Below, piece by piece: positions 1-7,427 of a stretch of DNA of 18,632 nt (the first letter of the stretch is position 1; every line of letters begins with the position of its first letter). The notes under the pieces were generated by a model. It saw only the letters and a list, made by a program, of their open reading frames with translations. It was not told the DNA's origin and ran no database searches. The translations under genes were made by a program, and so were the position numbers. Origin of the DNA: Chloroflexi bacterium UBA4733 (GTDB lineage: Bacteria > Chloroflexota > UBA4733); NCBI GenBank assembly GCA_002404055.1, contig DHIZ01000010.1, positions 1 through 18,632 on the forward strand, written 5' to 3'.

Positions 1-477
1 ATATGATTTCTGAAAGCCCTCTAATAGCCCGGCAGTCCAGCGAAGAGCGGTATCACGCTCCCAGTCGGTTGGGGGCCGGGGACCAGCGGAGTCGAACAGC
101 CACGGAAAGCGAAGGGGATCGAGGACGCCGAAGATAACCTGGGCGACTGCATCAGCAGTTGCGGTTGTGGAATCGCTTGATGAGCCGGCAAGAATCTGAA
201 GATCGTCTTCGCTGACCGGCGGACCAGCGAGGTACCGAATGACCTCCCGGCCGACGCGCCCTGCGCCAGTTAGGTGGTGGCTGCCAAATGTCAGGAGATC
301 GTCGGTCTGTGTGAACAGCGTCCCGACTTGCGTCAATGCCTCCGCAAAGTGACGCTGGTAGGCGGCGTTTCCTTTGTCTTTCCACCAGGCCACAAAGCCA
401 TCTATAGCTTGCCGCCGTTGAACACTCAGTTCAATCATGCTCCAGCGCTGTGGCTGTGGGCTGTGACTATCCGCCAT
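1..477 (-). CDS. Probable XamI-like Type II restriction endonuclease, 3' end cut by window edge
   Basis: Translating the minus strand from the ATG at 477 gives an uninterrupted 159-codon frame that runs off the left edge. The start overlaps the methyltransferase stop by one base (TGATG), which implies translational coupling. The protein starts MADSHSPQPQRW and contains RYLAGPPVSEDDL near the middle and DPLRFPWLF followed by PPTDWERD near the visible end. The early W..EL.SV segment, the PP-containing middle and the D..FPWL...PT..E segment resemble, from memory, XamI-family restriction endonucleases, which are encoded beside Eco57I/SalI-like adenine methyltransferases. Context (the gene right after an orphan-looking methyltransferase) supports an endonuclease even if the family is wrong. 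The catalytic core cannot be checked because it probably lies beyond position 1. XamI and SalI cut GTCGAC; the specificity here is unknown. Confidence 0.6.
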   Translation of the reverse strand, partial: MADSHSPQPQRWSMIELSVQRRQAIDGFVAWWKDKGNAAYQRHFAEALTQVGTLFTQTDDLLTFGSHHLTGAGRVGREVIRYLAGPPVSEDDLQILAGSSSDSTTATADAVAQVIFGVLDPLRFPWLFDSAGPRPPTDWERDTALRWTAGLLEGFQKSY

Positions 478-2120
478 CACTCGCGCTCCAAAAAGGTGGC
501 GTCAATGGGCAACCCCTCCATTTCGCTGGGCTCGAACTTTTCGAGTCCGCCCTGGTAGGTTCTGCCTTTTCCCTGAAAAGCGGCGCGGTTGGCGTTCAAG
601 TACGAACACAGGCTTTCCAGGCGGGCGCCGCTCATGGTTTTGATTGGAAAGAGGCCATGCCCGATGTTGACCAACGCCATCCCGTCCGGGTTAAGGGCGA
701 AGGCCGGTGCTTGTCGGGCCATATAGGAAGCAACAATTGGTGCAGCGTGCTGGCGGCCGAGATACCACCACGGCTTTCTGCGGCTGGCAATGTAGCGTTG
801 GGTCACGGCCGTTTCACCGCCCTGTTCTTGCTCGCCATGGCGCAGGTAAGCATCGAGTGCTGGGAATCGCAGGCGGTCTACGTCGCGTGGTACGTCCAGC
901 AGTAGCTTCCTTTCCGGACCGTTGCGGAGGACGCCCCCTGCTTGGAGGATCTCCCGGCCTTCCGTAATGGCGGGCCGGCACCAGGGTAACAGCCCAAGGT
1001 CGATTGCTCGCTCCCGGTCCAAAATGAAGTAGTCGTTTGCCCCGGTGACGAGCCCGCGATGTACGCGCGCCAGCGAACGGAGCGGCACCGTCTCATCACG
1101 CCCGGCCACGGATTCGGTTGGGCGCAGAAGACTCGACCAGCGTAGCGTGTCGGCAAGGACTGTTCTAGGCACGGTGTGCCCCGAACCGAGACTGCGTAAG
1201 TCTTCCGGTGAGGATACGCGGGCCACTTGAATGCTTTCCACTTGCGTGCCGCATGCAAAGCAGGCGATTACCGCGGTGGTCTGCACATCCGCAAAGGCAA
1301 ACGCCGAAGGATCGAATATGTGCAGGGCTTGTCCTCCCAGCCCATTGAGGAAGAGCGCGCGCAGGGCCGACCCATAGCCAACGTCGAGCCACTCCGCACT
1401 GGTCACGAAACAACCGATATCGCCGGGTTGGGACTTCAGCAACGTTGCAAGATAGAAATGTGCATGCAAGCCGGAGAGTCCCGACACCTTTTGCCCGAGA
1501 AGCCTGCCAGCGTCGATGGCCCAGGTCTTCGCCTGAACCGATAGATCGTGGTGCCTCACATAAGGCGGATTACCGATGAAAGCGGTTCTCCCATCAGCGG
1601 GTGGCAACGACCATGTAGCGTAATCCCCTTGAATCACCGTGGCCTTGCGAGTGCCGAGGATGCTCAGCGCAGCCCGCGTCAGTATGGTTGCCACCGGGTC
1701 GATGTCAACGGCAAGGATCGCTGTCGCAGGGGAACGCCGCGCAACCTCGGCGGCGAAGCGGCCACTACCACAACCGGCATCAACGACTCGCTGCGGGTCA
1801 TGGCTCAGCACCCAGTCCACCATCGCCTTGACGATCTCGGGCGGTGTATAGAAAGCTCCGACCGTTCGGCGTTGATCGGCAGTTCGCATTCGACTAAGCA
1901 TCTCGCCCAGAGGGTCACCGCCATTCACAATGGCAACCCGCACTCGATCCAGGGCTGCCCCAGCTGGCGGGGATGCCACTTGCGCCTGAGCCAGCAGTTG
2001 GCGTTCCGTCACGGACAGTGGCCCGCCGGTGCCTTCAGCCCCCAAGGTGAGCGCCAGACGGAGCAGCGAGAGTTCCGTGTCGTCCTCAAAGAGGCGTGCC
2101 GTGAGGCCGAGAGCTGCCAT
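477..2120 (-). CDS. N6-adenine DNA methyltransferase (Eco57I/SalI-like, Type II)
   Basis: This enzyme is predicted to transfer a methyl group from SAM to adenine N6 in a recognition site, protecting the host from the endonuclease encoded next. Near residue 90 is FYTPPEIVKAMVDWVL, the usual lead-in of this class. SAM-binding motif I (VVDAGCGSGRF) is near residues 112-122 and catalytic motif IV (NPPYVR) near 184-189. The C-terminal third, probably the target-recognition region, ends with GRTYQGGLEKFEPSEMEGLP, typical of SalI-like enzymes. At 547 residues it is a normal length. The ATG at 2120 is preceded directly by an in-frame TTG and, two codons further up, by a TAG, so no longer start exists. 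The Shine-Dalgarno is poor, and a short upstream reading frame may couple translation. By eye this region looks less GC-rich than the metabolic genes to the right. Confidence 0.93.
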   Translation of the reverse strand: MAALGLTARLFEDDTELSLLRLALTLGAEGTGGPLSVTERQLLAQAQVASPPAGAALDRVRVAIVNGGDPLGEMLSRMRTADQRRTVGAFYTPPEIVKAMVDWVLSHDPQRVVDAGCGSGRFAAEVARRSPATAILAVDIDPVATILTRAALSILGTRKATVIQGDYATWSLPPADGRTAFIGNPPYVRHHDLSVQAKTWAIDAGRLLGQKVSGLSGLHAHFYLATLLKSQPGDIGCFVTSAEWLDVGYGSALRALFLNGLGGQALHIFDPSAFAFADVQTTAVIACFACGTQVESIQVARVSSPEDLRSLGSGHTVPRTVLADTLRWSSLLRPTESVAGRDETVPLRSLARVHRGLVTGANDYFILDRERAIDLGLLPWCRPAITEGREILQAGGVLRNGPERKLLLDVPRDVDRLRFPALDAYLRHGEQEQGGETAVTQRYIASRRKPWWYLGRQHAAPIVASYMARQAPAFALNPDGMALVNIGHGLFPIKTMSGARLESLCSYLNANRAAFQGKGRTYQGGLEKFEPSEMEGLPIDATFLERE

Positions 2121-2164
2121 CAAAAGCTACGCCGCGGTCGCTGCCACGCAATGTCACCAGCCAT
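2120..2164 (-). other. Possible 14-codon leader ORF coupled to the methyltransferase
   Basis: A minus-strand ATG at 2164 opens a frame reading MAGDIAWQRPRRSF that ends in TGA overlapping the methyltransferase ATG by one base (TGATG), the same junction as between methyltransferase and endonuclease. A purine-rich AGAAGGCGGG lies upstream of this ATG, whereas the methyltransferase ATG itself has no clear ribosome site. It may be a leader whose translation delivers ribosomes to the methyltransferase, or the remains of a longer N-terminus separated by a frameshift. Confidence 0.35.
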
Positions 2165-2218
2165 GCCTACCCGCCTTCTCTCGACATAGCCATAGCATAC
2201 CGACCGAACCCGCTCCAC

Positions 2219-3154
2219 CTACCAGGTCCCCTCCTCCCGCCACTGTGCCTGCAAGGCGCGGATGCGTTCGTACTCCTCGTCCGTCATTTCTGCGTCGACG
2301 GCAGAAACGTTGGCTTGCAACTGTTCCAGCGTGCGGGCGCCGGGGATGGCGCAGTGGACGGCCGGGTGCCGCAGGACGTAGCGGATCGCCGCCTGGCTCA
2401 GGGTCTGGCCGGGCCGCTCCAGGAAGCGCAGCTGCTCGATGCGTTGCAAGCGCGTCTGCAACACGTCGCCCTGTGGACGTCGCCACTGCTGGTCGGCCGG
2501 TAACGGCTGACCAACCGGGAACTTGCCGGTCAGGAGGCCCCTGGCCAGCGGCATGCGCACCATGATCCCGGTGTTGCGCTGCTGCGCCAGCGGCAACAGT
2601 TCGTCCTCGGCTGTGGGATCGAGGATGCTGTACTCAACTTGCAGGAACTCCGCGCCGTGCTGGATGGCCCAGAGGCCGGAGGCGTGGTCGCTAGTGGAGA
2701 TGCCGAAATGGCGCAGCTTGCCGGTTGCCCGCAAGCGGTCGATGGCGCTCAGCCAGTCCTGCGTCTCCAACTGCTGTACCGTCGGGCTGTGCAGCATGTA
2801 GAGGTCGAAGGCGTCGCGCCGCATGCGCTGGAGGCTGCCCTCAGCATCGCGCAAGATAGTTGCCGACGTGAACGCTCGGTTGGGATAGTCGTTGGTCATC
2901 ACCGGTACGCCGACCTTCGTGGCGATGTAGGTGCGCTCCGGCCAGGGGGCCGTCACCTCACCGAGGATGGCCTCGCTGCGCCCCTGGTTGTAGCTCGAAC
3001 TGGTGTCGAACAGGCGCACGCCGAGCTCCAGCGCCCGCTGCACGATCGGCGGCCACGCCGCAGGGTCGACACCCTCGTCACCCAACCGGTTGCCACCGAG
3101 CGAGACGGCCGACACGGGGATGCGTGTTGCGCCAAAGTTCACGTAATACATCAT
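2219..3154 (-). CDS. Aldo/keto reductase
   Basis: This is a cytosolic NAD(P)H-dependent oxidoreductase of the aldo/keto reductase superfamily, reducing aldehydes or ketones (often sugar-derived) with a TIM-barrel fold. The catalytic tetrad is visible as D50 (RLFDTS), Y55 (SSSYNQGRSE), K80 (IATKVG) and H122 (YMLHSP). The C-terminal AIRYVLRHPAV.CAIPGA and LEQLQANVSAVD segments are typical of cofactor-binding ends in this family. The start is the first of two tandem ATGs (3154), preceded by a strong GGAGGAG at about 6 nt spacing. A longer frame exists upstream to 3373, but its extra 73 residues look non-coding and would put this ribosome site inside the gene. The 311-residue length is normal. 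It lies 98 nt upstream of the methyltransferase start on the same strand and could be co-transcribed; no functional link to restriction is evident. The substrate is unknown. Confidence 0.93.
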   Translation of the reverse strand: MMYYVNFGATRIPVSAVSLGGNRLGDEGVDPAAWPPIVQRALELGVRLFDTSSSYNQGRSEAILGEVTAPWPERTYIATKVGVPVMTNDYPNRAFTSATILRDAEGSLQRMRRDAFDLYMLHSPTVQQLETQDWLSAIDRLRATGKLRHFGISTSDHASGLWAIQHGAEFLQVEYSILDPTAEDELLPLAQQRNTGIMVRMPLARGLLTGKFPVGQPLPADQQWRRPQGDVLQTRLQRIEQLRFLERPGQTLSQAAIRYVLRHPAVHCAIPGARTLEQLQANVSAVDAEMTDEEYERIRALQAQWREEGTW

Positions 3155-3161
3155 AGAACAG

Positions 3162-3170
3162 CTCCTCCTC
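3162..3170 (-). promoter_or_regulatory. Strong Shine-Dalgarno deciding the aldo/keto reductase start
   Basis: On the minus strand GAGGAGGAG sits about 6-7 nt before the ATG pair at 3154/3151, which selects the 311-residue product over the open upstream extension. Confidence 0.8.
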
Positions 3171-3278
3171 TTTGCTTCCGGCGCTCCGTCTTCCTGGCAA
3201 AGAACGGGGCCGACGTAGAGCGTAGCAAATGGCGGCAACGGCGTCCACGCGCGCACTGGCCCATTCGATCGGGCTATG

Positions 3279-3290
3279 CTATTGCAATAG
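3279..3290. repeat. Perfect 12-bp palindrome CTATTGCAATAG
   Basis: The two halves CTATTG and CAATAG are exact reverse complements. It lies about 125 bp upstream of the aldo/keto reductase start and 28 bp before the recombinase remnant, in a stretch (3155-3317) where no gene or clear promoter is visible. It may be an operator or a recombination-site relic, or it may be chance. Confidence 0.3.
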
Positions 3291-3317
3291 GCTCGCCTGG
3301 AGCGCAGAATCCCCACG

Positions 3318-3665
3318 TTGACGCAGTCAGCGACCAGGATGAAATCGTCCGTCACAGCTTCAACCGCCAGCAAGGGTCATCTCCTCAAGGCAAGCAGAGA
3401 GCCGCCTCTCGTTTGCATCGACAACGATGCTCGCCCTGCCCCGCGCACCTTCCAGCCGTGCGAGGTCCACGCGCTCGTACGCGGGGCGGGGCGGCACGGC
3501 CGCTACCTGCTCCGCAGCGTGGCCATCGTCATGCTGCTCCTACAGACGGGCATGCGTATCGGCGAGTGGGCCACGTAGCAAGGGCGGGAGCACCGCTGGC
3601 TATTCCCATCACTTGACAGGACGCGATCCCAGGCCGCGGCGCCATTGACAAACGCGGCGCTCATG
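3318..3665 (+). pseudogene. Degenerate tyrosine recombinase/integrase remnant
   Basis: The plus-strand frame 3318-3578 translates, in its second half, to FQPCEVHALVRGAGRHGRYL followed by LRSVAIVMLLLQTGMRIGEW. This strongly resembles the start of the catalytic domain of XerC/D- and phage-type integrases, where a helix of the form P.EV.ALL.A...R....I..LLL.TGLR.GEL contains the first catalytic arginine (R in TGMRIGE). The frame then stops (TAG 3576-3578). In the same frame after the stop come EHRWLFPS and, a little later, PLTNAAL, reminiscent of the LFPS...PLT..AL stretch found between the two catalytic boxes in such enzymes. The second box (H..R, H/W, Y) is absent. I infer a gene broken by a stop and an internal deletion, with the regulator promoter lying in its tail. 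No native start is assignable. Confidence 0.6.
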
Positions 3666-3672
3666 GTAGAAT
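3645..3672 (+). promoter_or_regulatory. Sigma-70-type promoter for the FadR-like regulator gene
   Basis: TTGACA (3645-3650, perfect -35) and TAGAAT (3667-3672, five of six for -10) are separated by 16 bp. Transcription would start near 3679, about 27 nt before the GTG start codon. Confidence 0.75.
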
Positions 3673-3684
3673 GGTCCAACCATT
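3670..3684. promoter_or_regulatory. FadR-subfamily operator (perfect palindrome AATGGT-CCA-ACCATT)
   Basis: The 15-bp sequence has perfect 6-bp arms, and its core TGGTCCAACCA fits TNGTNNNACNA, the known half-site arrangement for FadR-subfamily GntR regulators. It overlaps the -10 element and the predicted start point of the promoter in front of a FadR-like gene, the expected layout for autorepression relieved by a ligand. Confidence 0.75.
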
Positions 3685-3705
3685 AGATCGCTGGAGGTCC
3701 CTCCC

Positions 3706-4530
3706 GTGTTTATCCCGGTGTCCCCAGTCCGGACTTACGAGGAACTGCTCCGGCAGATCAAAGCCGGCATCCTTGACGGCTCCTTTCCGCTGGGCAGCAA
3801 GTTGCCTGCCGAGCGGGAGATTGCTCGTCAATTCGGCGTCAGTCGAACCACGGTGCGGGAGGCGCTCACGGTGCTTCGCGAGACGGGTCTGGTTGAGATT
3901 CGCACCGGCGCCGCTGGTGGCGCCAAGGTCACTGCCCCGGGCGCGAAGGCGATTGCTCAGGTGCTCCAGTTCGTCTTGCGCGTCGATCACCGGCGCTTTG
4001 CCGACCTGTTGGAAGTGCGGCAGACCATTGAGCCTCGCATCGCCATGCTGGCAGCGGAGCACCGATCGGAGCAGGACGTGGCGGCCCTTGCCGAGAGTGT
4101 CGAACGCCTGCAGGCGTCCCTGGATGCGCCGGAGGCATATGCCTTGGCCGACGTGGCCTTCCACCTCCAGTTGGCCAGGGCTTCTGCTAATGTCATCTAC
4201 CAGGGCCTGCTGGACTCCCTGCGTGACGGGCTGTTGCAGGCCATCACGGAACTGGCAGAGGTCCCTGCGCTGCGGAAGCAGGGGCTGCCAGACCATCAAC
4301 GCGTGCTGCAGGCGATCCGTCATCACGATGCGGCGGAGGCTCGGCGCCACATGCTGGAGCACTTTGCGCTGGTCAGACAGGCGGTGCGGTATCTCGACCG
4401 ACTGGACAAACGTGAGGATGGCTGTGCGCATCACCAGCCTGACAACAACATCGACTGCGGGGCGCCTGGTAGCTCGCCACGGCTGAGTGGTAACGGGCAT
4501 GCTAGCGAAACGCCGCCGGCAAGGGAGTAG
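3706..4530 (+). CDS. FadR-family (GntR) transcriptional regulator
   Basis: This is a ligand-responsive DNA-binding repressor, probably controlling its own gene and the downstream binding protein. The winged helix occupies residues 9-76, with LPAEREIARQFGVSRTTVRE (33-52) as the helix-turn-helix and GLVEIRTGAAGGAKV as the wing. The rest is an FCD ligand/metal domain with ADVAFHLQLARAS and the HQRVL.AI...D...A..HM.EH pattern that usually carries the metal-binding Asp/His residues. The start is GTG 3706, with GGAGG eight bases upstream and a promoter/operator ahead. The last 45 or so residues after the FCD domain are a low-complexity tail not expected in a family usually 220-250 residues long; this may reflect a lost stop. 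FadR-type FCD proteins typically sense organic acids, sugar acids or acyl compounds; the ligand here is unknown. Confidence 0.93.
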   Translation: MFIPVSPVRTYEELLRQIKAGILDGSFPLGSKLPAEREIARQFGVSRTTVREALTVLRETGLVEIRTGAAGGAKVTAPGAKAIAQVLQFVLRVDHRRFADLLEVRQTIEPRIAMLAAEHRSEQDVAALAESVERLQASLDAPEAYALADVAFHLQLARASANVIYQGLLDSLRDGLLQAITELAEVPALRKQGLPDHQRVLQAIRHHDAAEARRHMLEHFALVRQAVRYLDRLDKREDGCAHHQPDNNIDCGAPGSSPRLSGNGHASETPPARE

Positions 4531-4620
4531 GGACAAGGAGGACAGCGTAGCGGATAAAAGTTCCTGTCGATGTCTTTGCACACGCGTATCTGGAAAACGA
4601 GACAGTAAAGGAGATTTCCT

Positions 4621-6102
4621 ATGCGTCCCGAGCCAACTGCGACCTTCAAGATAGCCCCGAATACACGATCTCGGCGATCCCTGCTCCGCCTTTCCGGCAT
4701 CCTGATCGCAGGCATTGCGACGACGGGTCTTGCCGCATGCGGAGGAACGTCGACCGCCTCAAGCCAATCCGCCACTGCCGCGAGCACCAGTGCTGCAGCG
4801 GCTACCAGCAGCGCCGCCACCAGCAGTTCCGTTAGCGCAGCAGCCGCCTCGACCACGGCGCCGGCGCAGACCACCGTCGCCGCCACGAGCGCTGCCACGA
4901 AGGCGGCTGCCGCCCAACTCGCCATCTGGACGTGGTGGCCTGACCCGGTGCCATCGATCAAGCAGATGGCCACGAGCTACCAAAGCCAGAATCCCGGCGT
5001 CTCCATCGACGTCCAGTCGCCTTCTGACTACTGGAACAAGTTGGAAGCGAGTATTGCCGGCAACGTCGGGCCGGACATGTATTTCATGAACAACGTCAAC
5101 TACCCATCCTACGTCAATAAGGGCATCCTCACCGACATGGATCCGCTCATTGCCCGGGACGCCAACATCCAGGCGAGCCTGAGGCAGTTCTGGCAGGATG
5201 CCGTGACCTTCTACAAGTTTCAGGGGAAGAACTACGGCCTCCCGTACATGTACACCACCATCGTGCTCTATTACAACGCCGATCTCCTGGCTGGCGTCGG
5301 CGTGCAGGATCTTGCCCAGCGCCAGGTCGGCTACGACTGGAACGCGCAACGGGACGACGCCCTCAAGCTCACCAAGCGAGCGGGAGACCAGACGCAGGTC
5401 TGGGGGATGTACAGCACGCAGGGAATTGAAACCGGCTGGCTCAACTGGGTGCGGGCCAACGGCGGTGACTATCTCAACAAGGACAGCACCACCTGCGTCA
5501 TTGATTCCCCGCAGTCGGCGGCGGCCTGGACCTATCTGACTGACCTCAACCTGAAGGACCGCGTCTCGCCCGACGCGACGGCATTGAAGCAGGGTGACCT
5601 CTTCCTGGCCGGCAAGCTGGCGATGACACCCGGCGGAAGCTGGGGCATGAAGACCTACAACCAGAAGATCACGTCCTTCAAGTACAACATCACCACCATC
5701 CCCTTGGCGCCAGACACCCAAAAATCGGGCGGCACGACTAACATCGTTGGTCTCGTGCTGAACAAGGGCGGCAAGCAGCAACAGCAGACCTGGAGCTTCC
5801 TGGAGACCATGGTGTCCAAAGAGTCGATGGACCTCCTGGCGCGAGCCGACGTGTTGGCGCCGGTGCGCAACGACTCGGCGCAGATCTACTACGACCCGAA
5901 GCTCGGCCCGGCCAACCGCAAGGCGGCCAATGACATGGTCAAGTGGACAACGCCGTTGCCGACCGCGATTACCGCCACCTGGGCGGAGATCACCAAGCCC
6001 GCCAACGACCTCCAGGGCAAGATCTTCGCGGGGCAGATGACCGTGCCGGATGGGCTGCACCAGATGGCGACCCTGGTGAACGGTACGCTCAACAAGGGCT
6101 AA
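4621..6102 (+). CDS. ABC-type substrate-binding lipoprotein (family 1, sugar type)
   Basis: This is predicted to be an extracytoplasmic receptor, anchored by lipid, that delivers a carbohydrate-like ligand to an ABC permease. Residues 17-40 hold a twin-arginine signal (SRRSLLRL) and hydrophobic segment ending in the lipobox LAAC, with Cys40 as the lipidation site. Residues 41-97 form an Ala/Ser/Thr-rich linker. The mature domain begins AIWTWWPDPVPSIKQMATSY, followed by the family 1 landmarks GPDMYFMN, GLPYMYTTIVLYYN and GKLAMTPGGSWGM. The ATG at 4621 follows AAAGGAG at about 7 nt. It lies 90 nt after the regulator gene with no strong separate promoter visible, so co-transcription is likely. 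At 493 residues it is normal for this class. No permease or ATPase gene is nearby, which is unusual. Confidence 0.92.
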   Translation: MRPEPTATFKIAPNTRSRRSLLRLSGILIAGIATTGLAACGGTSTASSQSATAASTSAAAATSSAATSSSVSAAAASTTAPAQTTVAATSAATKAAAAQLAIWTWWPDPVPSIKQMATSYQSQNPGVSIDVQSPSDYWNKLEASIAGNVGPDMYFMNNVNYPSYVNKGILTDMDPLIARDANIQASLRQFWQDAVTFYKFQGKNYGLPYMYTTIVLYYNADLLAGVGVQDLAQRQVGYDWNAQRDDALKLTKRAGDQTQVWGMYSTQGIETGWLNWVRANGGDYLNKDSTTCVIDSPQSAAAWTYLTDLNLKDRVSPDATALKQGDLFLAGKLAMTPGGSWGMKTYNQKITSFKYNITTIPLAPDTQKSGGTTNIVGLVLNKGGKQQQQTWSFLETMVSKESMDLLARADVLAPVRNDSAQIYYDPKLGPANRKAANDMVKWTTPLPTAITATWAEITKPANDLQGKIFAGQMTVPDGLHQMATLVNGTLNKG

Positions 6103-6140
6103 CGGCGGCGCGGCCGACCAGGAGGAAGAGGAAACAAGCT

Positions 6141-7427
6141 ATGGAACCCGCGATCCACCGCTGCGGCGTCATCGGCTATGGCGGCAGAGGGCATAGTCAC
6201 GCCCACACCCTGCACAGGTACTTTCGGGAACGGGTAGAGATCGTGGCCGTGGCCGACCCGGTCTTCGCCGTGGCGGCGCCGGAGGATCTGCCCGAAGGGC
6301 GCTGGTTCGTGGATTACCACGACCTGCTGGACTTGCCCGATGTGGAGGCCGTGATCGTCGCCACGCACGAGGTCGCGCACGTCGAGATCGCGCTGGCGGC
6401 GCTGGCGGCTGGAAAGGCGGTGCTGCTGGAGAAGGCTGCCGCGCCCACCTGGCCGGAGGCCGTCCGCCTGTACCGGCACGTGCGCGCAGGCGCTACCCCG
6501 TTCATGCTGGCCCTGAACCTGCGCCACTTCCCGGCGGCTACGGTGCTGCGGGGGCTGCTGGCGGAGGGAGCGATCGGGCGACCGGTGGCGGTGACCTGCC
6601 ACGTCAACGCCGGCTCGCACTGGGGCGCGAGTTGTTTTCGGCGTTTCTACCACGACCGGACCCGCTGCGGCGATCTGGTGCTCTCCAAGCTGACCCACGA
6701 CACGGACCTGATGCAGCACCTGCTCGGGGTGCGCGCCGCCCGGGTGACCGGCTATGTGGCGAAGACCACGTTCATCCCCAAACCGGGCGCCGGCCCCGAC
6801 TGCGACCACTGCGCGATCACCGCGGCCTGCACGGAGTACCTTCCTCTGGTAGAGCCGCGACTGCAGGCGCGCAGTGCGGCGCTGCTCGCGCGAGGGGAGC
6901 CGCCGCTCAACGTCTGCCCGTTCACGCGCCCGAGCACGTCGCACGACACGGCGGTCTTCTCCGGGCTGCTCGATGGTGGCGCCGCGTATTCCATCATCTT
7001 TACCACGGCGGGTCCGGTCTACGCGCGGCGCTACCAGATCAACGGGACAGAGGGCCAGGTGAGTTGCGTCCTGCACGGACCCAATGGCCCCAGCGTGGTG
7101 GTGCAGCGCACCAACGGCGTTGCCATTCGGCAGGAGATCCCCGACGCGACAGGGGGGCACGCTGGCGCCGACCCTCGCCTGATGACGTCCTTCCTCGACT
7201 ACCTTGATGAGCGCCCGGCGGCGCCGCGCGAGCCGGAGGCCATTCTTACCAGTGTCATGGTGCCGCTGGGCGGTCTGGAGTCTAGCGAGACGGGGCGGGA
7301 GGTGGACCTGAGCGAATGGTACCGTGCAGCAATCTCAGGAACGGACGGCCGTGCCTCGCGCTCACCGGCACAGCGGGGCGCCGAGCACGGAGCCGCAGCA
7401 GGAACTCAGGAAAGGGACAAGAACTGA
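6141..7427 (+). CDS. Gfo/Idh/MocA-family oxidoreductase with Cys cluster
   Basis: This is a cytosolic NAD(P)-dependent dehydrogenase of sugars, inositols or their derivatives. The N-terminal Rossmann fold has CGVIGYGGRGHSH (8-20), and the acidic residue after beta-2 is in VAVADP. The usual EKP motif reads E97-K98-A99, so the lysine is kept but the proline is lost. A cysteine cluster C..C.....C (DCDHCAITAACTEYLP, 218-233) matches the CxxC...C insertion seen in a subset of this family. The start is ATG 6141 with AGGAGGAAGAGG upstream; a frame opening further left inside the binding-protein gene is rejected. The 428-residue protein ends in a charged, low-complexity tail of about 27 residues (roughly 402-428) whose stop overlaps the next small ORF (TGATG). 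It probably acts on the ligand imported via the upstream binding protein; the substrate is not deducible. Confidence 0.9.
   Translation: MEPAIHRCGVIGYGGRGHSHAHTLHRYFRERVEIVAVADPVFAVAAPEDLPEGRWFVDYHDLLDLPDVEAVIVATHEVAHVEIALAALAAGKAVLLEKAAAPTWPEAVRLYRHVRAGATPFMLALNLRHFPAATVLRGLLAEGAIGRPVAVTCHVNAGSHWGASCFRRFYHDRTRCGDLVLSKLTHDTDLMQHLLGVRAARVTGYVAKTTFIPKPGAGPDCDHCAITAACTEYLPLVEPRLQARSAALLARGEPPLNVCPFTRPSTSHDTAVFSGLLDGGAAYSIIFTTAGPVYARRYQINGTEGQVSCVLHGPNGPSVVVQRTNGVAIRQEIPDATGGHAGADPRLMTSFLDYLDERPAAPREPEAILTSVMVPLGGLESSETGREVDLSEWYRAAISGTDGRASRSPAQRGAEHGAAAGTQERDKN

Noticed and set aside
2639..3616. 325-codon plus-strand frame opposite the aldo/keto reductase
   Set aside because: It is an antisense shadow. 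The integrase-like residues at 3456-3575 are in a different frame.
4741..4920. Repetitive GCC/AGC-rich stretch (also 16540-16730)
   Set aside because: These are Ala/Ser/Thr linkers after lipoprotein lipoboxes, not DNA repeats or a CRISPR array; there are no regular repeat units or spacers.
4759..6060. 433-codon open frame on the minus strand
   Set aside because: It is antisense to the binding-protein gene, its composition is the usual Arg/Val/Gly-rich shadow of GC-rich coding DNA, and it shows no family motif.
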